A stretch of 8,578 nucleotides of DNA from Bacillota bacterium. Its GTDB lineage: Bacteria > Bacillota > Clostridia > Peptostreptococcales > Anaerovoracaceae. The translations under genes were made by a program, and so were the position numbers. Location: NCBI GenBank assembly GCA_016280485.1, contig JAEEGU010000041.1, positions 1-8,578 on the forward strand. Direction: 5' to 3'. A model generated the notes under the pieces. It was not told the origin of the DNA and ran no database searches. It saw only the letters and a program-made list of their open reading frames with translations. Position 1 is the first letter of the stretch. Every line of letters begins with the position of its first letter. This document shows positions 5,759-8,578 of the stretch, piece after piece.

Positions 5759-6688
5759 TTAGTCCTTTAGGAGCTCCTTCATTTCGTTTAAGGTCTCCGC
5801 ATCCATATCTTCGAAAAGATCCTTTTCTTCTTTGTCTTTGTTCTTTCTGCCCTTTTCGATTCTGTGAATATCCTTTTTGCTGTATATGCTAAGATCCGGT
5901 GAAAGCTTTTCAGGCTTGTCTCCGTCCTTTTCCTCCAAAACTACGCGCGCCTTTATCTTGTTTTCGAGTATGTTCGACTCGGTAACAACCGCGATACCGT
6001 CCGGAGTCTTGATGCGCTCACCCACATCCGGCATGCCCTTTCTCAGCTCAACATAGGTCGAGTTTTCGTACTTTAAGCAGCACATGAGCCTGCCGCAGAT
6101 GCCACTGATTTTTGTAGGGTTAAGTGAAAGGCCCTGCAGTTTTGCCATCTTGATTGACACAGGCTCAAAGTCCGCAAGCCATGTCGCACAGCAGAGGCTC
6201 TTTCCGCAAATGCCTATGCCTCCCATCATCTTTGCCTCGTCTCTTACGCCGATTTGGCGAAGCTCGATACGCATCTTGAAAACTGCGGCGAGATCCTTTA
6301 CCAGTTCTCTAAAGTCCACTCTGCCGTCTGCGGTGAAGTAGAAGATGATCTTGCTGTTGTCAAAGGTGTACTCGACATCGATCAGCTTCATCTCGAGACC
6401 GCGCTTTTCTATTTTTTCCTGGCAAAGAGACATTGCTCTTTCCTTTTTCTTTGTGTTCACCTCGTGCTGACGAACGTCCTGCTCATTTGCGATGCGGACA
6501 ATCTTTTTAAGCGGCGAAATGATTTCGCTCTCGTCAACCTCCTTCGGATCGGCCGTTACCGTACCGAACTCCATGCCTCTGGCGGTTTCCACAACCACAT
6601 TTTCGCCCTGGCTGACACTATATTCGCCCGGGTCGAAATAATATACTTTTCCGGCGTTTTTGAATCTGACGCCTACTACTGTTACCAT
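5759..6688 (-). CDS. ricT: PSP1-domain protein RicT (YaaT)
   Basis: A 309-aa YaaT/RicT homologue (B. subtilis about 275 aa). In B. subtilis it forms the Y-complex with RicA (YmcA) and RicF (YlbF), which affects RNase Y-dependent mRNA maturation, competence, biofilm formation and sporulation. The family hallmark is intact: GGIGICGKSLCCATWL (156-171) and ISGICGRLMCC (194-204), giving cysteines 161, 166, 167, 198, 203 and 204; cysteines in this cluster are implicated in Fe-S binding in the B. subtilis complex. The C-terminal approximately 40 residues are a highly charged Lys/Glu extension (KGRKNKDKEEKDLFEDMD), which accounts for the extra length. The ATG at 6686-6688 has GGAGG within the 3' end of holB, a 2-nt gap after its stop. 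Genes for RicA and RicF are not in this window. Confidence 0.96.
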   Translation of the reverse strand: MVTVVGVRFKNAGKVYYFDPGEYSVSQGENVVVETARGMEFGTVTADPKEVDESEIISPLKKIVRIANEQDVRQHEVNTKKKERAMSLCQEKIEKRGLEMKLIDVEYTFDNSKIIFYFTADGRVDFRELVKDLAAVFKMRIELRQIGVRDEAKMMGGIGICGKSLCCATWLADFEPVSIKMAKLQGLSLNPTKISGICGRLMCCLKYENSTYVELRKGMPDVGERIKTPDGIAVVTESNILENKIKARVVLEEKDGDKPEKLSPDLSIYSKKDIHRIEKGRKNKDKEEKDLFEDMDAETLNEMKELLKD

Positions 6689-6690
6689 TC

Positions 6691-7518
6691 TTATTTTCCT
6701 CCGATTTTCAGCAAGACATCCTTTAACATGTAATCCGCCTTGATGCCGATAATTGTTGTAAGGTCGCGCTTTGCGGCCTCCAGCACCGAAACCGCGTCAT
6801 ATATGTACTGACGCTTGTAAAGACGTTTTTTGTCCGACTTGCCGACTAATATATCTCTGTAAACATACTCCATCGCCTCGAGAAGACTGATGACCTCCTG
6901 TCTCTTTGAGCCGATTGGTTCTATGATTTTGACCAGTTTGTAAAATGGCGCCTTGCTGCCCAGCATGGTCACAAGCTCCTGTGCCATGGTCATATATTCG
7001 GAATCCGGAACACTGTTGTAGTTGCTGATTCTGTATATTACGCAGCGTGACCTTATGGTCGGCAGCAGGTTTTCAATATTTTCCGAAAGGAGAATTATCA
7101 CCGAGTCGCCGAGAGGCTCCTCAAGTGTCTTTAGGAGTCTGTTCTGAGCCCTCACCGTAATTGTGTCCGCATGCGGCACTATGACGATTGTCTTGTTTCC
7201 CACAAGCGGCCTTAATTTGAGCCTGCCCTGAATGCGCTCAACCTCCTTGTCCACGACGGTGCCGTTTTCATTGGTCTCCGCGTAGATTATGTCCTCATGG
7301 TTTTCATTGTCTATCCTGGTGCAGGTAAGACACTTGTCACAGGCAGAGCCCGTATGCTCCTCGCACAGGATTGCCTTTGCAAACTCTCGCGCAAGCAGCA
7401 CCTTGTCAACCGTGCTGTCGCTTTCAAAGATGTAAGCATGCATAACGGTGTCGTTTACCACCGTCGCGCGCAATCTGTCTATATACTTTTGTGGTATTCC
7501 TGTGCGTTCAAGACTCAT
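6691..7518 (-). CDS. holB: DNA polymerase III delta' subunit
   Basis: A clamp-loader subunit that, with DnaX and delta, loads the beta sliding clamp on DNA. The 275-aa product shows the AAA+ core of the family: HAYIFESDSTVDKVLLAREFAKAI (27-50) where DnaX has a P-loop, the zinc-module cysteines C52, C60, C63 and C66, RLLKTLEEP (127-135), and the SRC motif in LPTIRSRC (152-159). The P-loop position reads ESDSTVDK and lacks GxxGxGK, as expected for the non-ATP-binding delta' subunit. The protein is shorter than B. subtilis HolB (about 330 aa), so part of the C-terminal collar domain may be reduced. Its ATG overlaps the tmk stop by 4 nt (ATGA), and ricT follows 2 nt downstream. This is standard Bacillota gene order. 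Confidence 0.94.
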   Translation of the reverse strand: MSLERTGIPQKYIDRLRATVVNDTVMHAYIFESDSTVDKVLLAREFAKAILCEEHTGSACDKCLTCTRIDNENHEDIIYAETNENGTVVDKEVERIQGRLKLRPLVGNKTIVIVPHADTITVRAQNRLLKTLEEPLGDSVIILLSENIENLLPTIRSRCVIYRISNYNSVPDSEYMTMAQELVTMLGSKAPFYKLVKIIEPIGSKRQEVISLLEAMEYVYRDILVGKSDKKRLYKRQYIYDAVSVLEAAKRDLTTIIGIKADYMLKDVLLKIGGK

Positions 7519-8126
7519 AACAGCTTGCCTATTTTATCTATTATTTCCTTGTGTATTTCCTCTATATCGCGCCCGGCATCGATGCCGACAACACGCGTAG
7601 GGTTTGCCTTTTCGACCTCAAGATAGCCTTCGTACACCTTTTGATGGAACTTGAGGTTTTCCTTTTCTAGCCTGTCCTGCGCACGCTTTATGCGCGAAAT
7701 GCCGACAGTCGGATCGAGCTTAAAGAGAAGTGTCACATCCGGCACACATTCCGCCACCGCGAAGCTGTTTATAGTCGCCACTGCGTCGCCAAGGCCCCTG
7801 CCGAAGCCCTGATAAGCGATACTCGAGTCGACGAAGCGGTCACATATCACCACATCCCCACGTTCAAGTGCGGGACGGATGACCTCGCTGACGTGCTGCG
7901 CACGGCTGGCCGCATAGAGCATAGCCTCCGTAATGCTTGCCATTTCTGTATTTTCGGGATCCAAGATAATATCACGGATTTTTTCTCCGATCGGTGTGCC
8001 CCCCGGCTCTCTTGTAAAGGTGACCCTGCGGCCCTTTCCCTCTATGTATTTTTTAAGTAAATCTATCTGTGTGGATTTTCCGGAGCCGTCCGGTCCCTCC
8101 ACGGATATAAACAAACCCTTACTCAT
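7515..8126 (-). CDS. tmk: Thymidylate kinase (dTMP kinase)
   Basis: Phosphorylates dTMP to dTDP with ATP, the last dTTP-specific step, in the cytosol. The 203-aa length is typical. The P-loop GPDGSGKST is at 11-19, TREPGGTPIGE (38-48) and the catalytic DRF motif (96-98) are present, as are the YQG thymine-pocket residues (105-107) and the arginine-containing lid region SRIKRAQDRLE (144-154). The ATG at 8124-8126 has only a modest ribosome binding site (AGGACAGG) and lies 12 nt after the stop of a 37-codon upstream ORF, so translation may be helped by coupling. It overlaps holB by 4 nt at its 3' end. All catalytic elements look intact. Confidence 0.97.
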   Translation of the reverse strand: MSKGLFISVEGPDGSGKSTQIDLLKKYIEGKGRRVTFTREPGGTPIGEKIRDIILDPENTEMASITEAMLYAASRAQHVSEVIRPALERGDVVICDRFVDSSIAYQGFGRGLGDAVATINSFAVAECVPDVTLLFKLDPTVGISRIKRAQDRLEKENLKFHQKVYEGYLEVEKANPTRVVGIDAGRDIEEIHKEIIDKIGKLL

Positions 8127-8138
8127 ATTCTGCCTGTC

Positions 8139-8252
8139 CTATCTGTGCTTTTTTACGGTGACCTCGCTTATGAGCTTGCCTATCAGAAAAAATGCTACCG
8201 ACACCACCGGTATACATACCATAATTACCAATGCAATCTTTAATAATGCCAA
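8139..8252 (-). CDS. Small hydrophobic membrane peptide, TTG start (37 aa)
   Basis: A short ORF that begins with TTG (8252-8250), preceded by a full GGAGG ribosome binding site (8264-8260) at an ideal 7-nt spacing. It ends with TAG at 8141-8139. The product starts MALLKIALVIMVCIPVVSVA and continues FFLIGKLISEVTVKKHR: one transmembrane helix (about residues 5-25) followed by a basic tail, i.e. probably N-out/C-in by the positive-inside rule. It is the first gene of the tmk operon, behind the promoter at 8288-8316, with tmk 12 nt downstream. I do not recognise the family. It could be a functional small protein or a leader peptide that couples translation into tmk. The ribosome binding site and clean hydrophobic pattern make chance unlikely. 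Confidence 0.7.
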   Translation of the reverse strand: MALLKIALVIMVCIPVVSVAFFLIGKLISEVTVKKHR

Positions 8253-8259
8253 GGCTCAA

Positions 8260-8264
8260 CCTCC
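8260..8264 (-). promoter_or_regulatory. Ribosome binding site deciding the TTG start at 8252
   Basis: Minus strand GGAGG, 7 nt before the TTG at 8252-8250. No ATG lies at suitable spacing; the ATG at 8273-8271 is upstream of this site in another frame. This is the main reason for accepting the TTG start. Confidence 0.75.
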
Positions 8265-8287
8265 AAATGTGCATAGTACACTAATTT

Positions 8288-8316
8288 ATTTTATCACAGA
8301 AGAGGGAAAAAATCAC
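8288..8316 (-). promoter_or_regulatory. Predicted promoter of the tmk operon (extended -10)
   Basis: Minus strand GTGATT (8316-8311, weak -35), 17 nt, TAAAAT (8293-8288) preceded by TGA, an extended -10 element. Transcription would start near 8281, about 29 nt before the TTG start codon. It lies immediately after the U tract of the rRNA terminator. Confidence 0.55.
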
Positions 8317-8317
8317 G

Positions 8318-8354
8318 AAAAAATAAGAAAAGCCTCGGATAATCCGAAGCTTTT
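8318..8354 (-). terminator. rRNA operon terminator
   Basis: Minus strand AAAAGCUUCGGA (8354-8343) pairs with UCCGAGGCUUUU (8339-8328), one U-G wobble, with a UUA loop, followed by a U-rich tail (UUUUCUUAUUUUUU) to 8318. It sits 14 nt past the 5S 3' end. On the plus strand the same hairpin has a C-A mismatch, so the minus direction is favoured. Confidence 0.88.
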
Positions 8355-8368
8355 TTTGCAATAAAAAA

Positions 8369-8482
8369 CCGGCAACGTCCTACTTTCCCGGGCAGTCTCC
8401 CACCAAGTATCATCGGCGCTAAGGAGCTTAACTACTGTGTTCGAGATGGGAACAGGTGTGGCCTCCCCGCTATAGTCACCGG
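8369..8482 (-). rRNA. rrf: 5S ribosomal RNA
   Basis: Read on the minus strand the sequence starts CCGGTGACTATAGCGGGGAG and ends GTAGGACGTTGCCGG. The two ends form the 8-bp helix I (CCGGUGAC with GUUGCCGG, including two G-U pairs). Conserved internal segments are present: CCACACCTGTTCCCATCTCG, GAACACAGTAGTTAAGCTC and GGTGGGAGACTGCC. The 114-nt length measured by helix I fits a bacterial 5S; mature ends may extend 1-3 nt on either side. It is complete and is followed by its own terminator. Confidence 0.97.
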
Positions 8483-8553
8483 ATTCGTTCGAAGGTTTTG
8501 TACCTTCAAAACTGAATATCATTATGCGCAAAGCTAATTGCCTGAACCCATTC
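8483..8553 (-). other. 23S-5S internal transcribed spacer
   Basis: About 70 nt with no tRNA. It contains a hairpin with stem GAAGGT/ACCTTC (8507-8502 with 8496-8491) and a 5-nt ACAAA loop, shortly before the 5S 5' end, which may serve as a processing stem. The rest shows no further structure I can support. Confidence 0.75.
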
Positions 8554-8578
8554 GTCAAGCGTTCGACCTATTAATATC
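8554..8578 (-). rRNA. rrl: 23S ribosomal RNA, last bases of the 3' end
   Basis: Minus strand GATATTAATAGGTCGAACGC then TTGAC matches the conserved extreme 3' end of bacterial 23S rRNA (typically GATACTAATAGGTCGAGGGCTTGAC). GCTTGAC is the 3' half of helix 1, whose 5' partner is off-window. The exact 3' end may differ by a few nucleotides. Confidence 0.82.

Noticed and set aside
7370..7440. HolB as an inactivated protein because its P-loop is degenerate
   Set aside because: Delta' subunits normally lack a functional ATP site; the SRC motif and zinc cysteines are intact.
8124..8273. An alternative minus-strand frame from the ATG at 8273-8271 running into tmk
   Set aside because: The GGAGG lies downstream of this ATG, there is no site ahead of it, and the product is not hydrophobic or otherwise recognisable; the TTG frame fits better.
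8313..8558. An 81-aa minus-strand ORF
   Set aside because: It reads through the 5S rRNA, spacer and terminator; it is a spurious ORF in rRNA.

Overview
The window looks like chromosomal DNA of a Gram-positive anaerobe of the Bacillota, most likely class Clostridia. The reasons are a clostridial-type AbrB with a four-cysteine C-terminus, a class III (Firmicutes-type) fructose-1,6-bisphosphatase, strong GGAGG ribosome binding sites, and a tmk-holB-ricT-yabB gene order that parallels the B. subtilis tmk-to-abrB region. Genus and species cannot be read from this sequence. Every gene I accept lies on the minus strand, so transcription runs from high to low coordinates. No CRISPR array, insertion sequence, phage gene or tRNA is visible.

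Layout in transcription order. (1) 8578-8318: the last bases of a 23S rRNA, a short spacer without a tRNA, a complete 5S rRNA and an intrinsic terminator. (2) 8316-4569: a tightly packed operon with an extended -10 promoter. It holds an overlooked 37-codon TTG-start membrane peptide, tmk (dTMP kinase), holB (DNA polymerase III delta'), ricT/yaaT (PSP1 protein), a yabB-type NPPY adenine methyltransferase and a 136-aa membrane protein. Junctions from tmk onward are 4-nt overlaps, direct abutments or 2-nt gaps. (3) 4515-4183: abrB behind a near-consensus promoter. (4) 4210-793: murA and fbp, apparently driven by an extended -10 promoter whose TATAAT contains the abrB stop codon, followed by a strong terminator hairpin in the murA leader. 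A long hairpin closes the fbp end. (5) 726-460: an orphan 88-aa single-pass membrane protein. (6) 363-1: the N-terminal 121 codons of a ZnuC-like metal ABC transporter ATPase, cut by the window edge.

Functionally this is mostly core housekeeping: nucleotide supply and replication (tmk, holB), RNA-processing and developmental control (ricT), RNA modification (yabB), transition-state regulation (abrB), the first committed step of peptidoglycan synthesis (murA) and gluconeogenesis (fbp). The parts worth a second look are the intergenic architecture between abrB and murA, the hairpin at the predicted 5' end of abrB mRNA, and three small membrane proteins of unknown role (37, 136 and 88 aa). I see no clear evidence of a wholly new multi-gene system.
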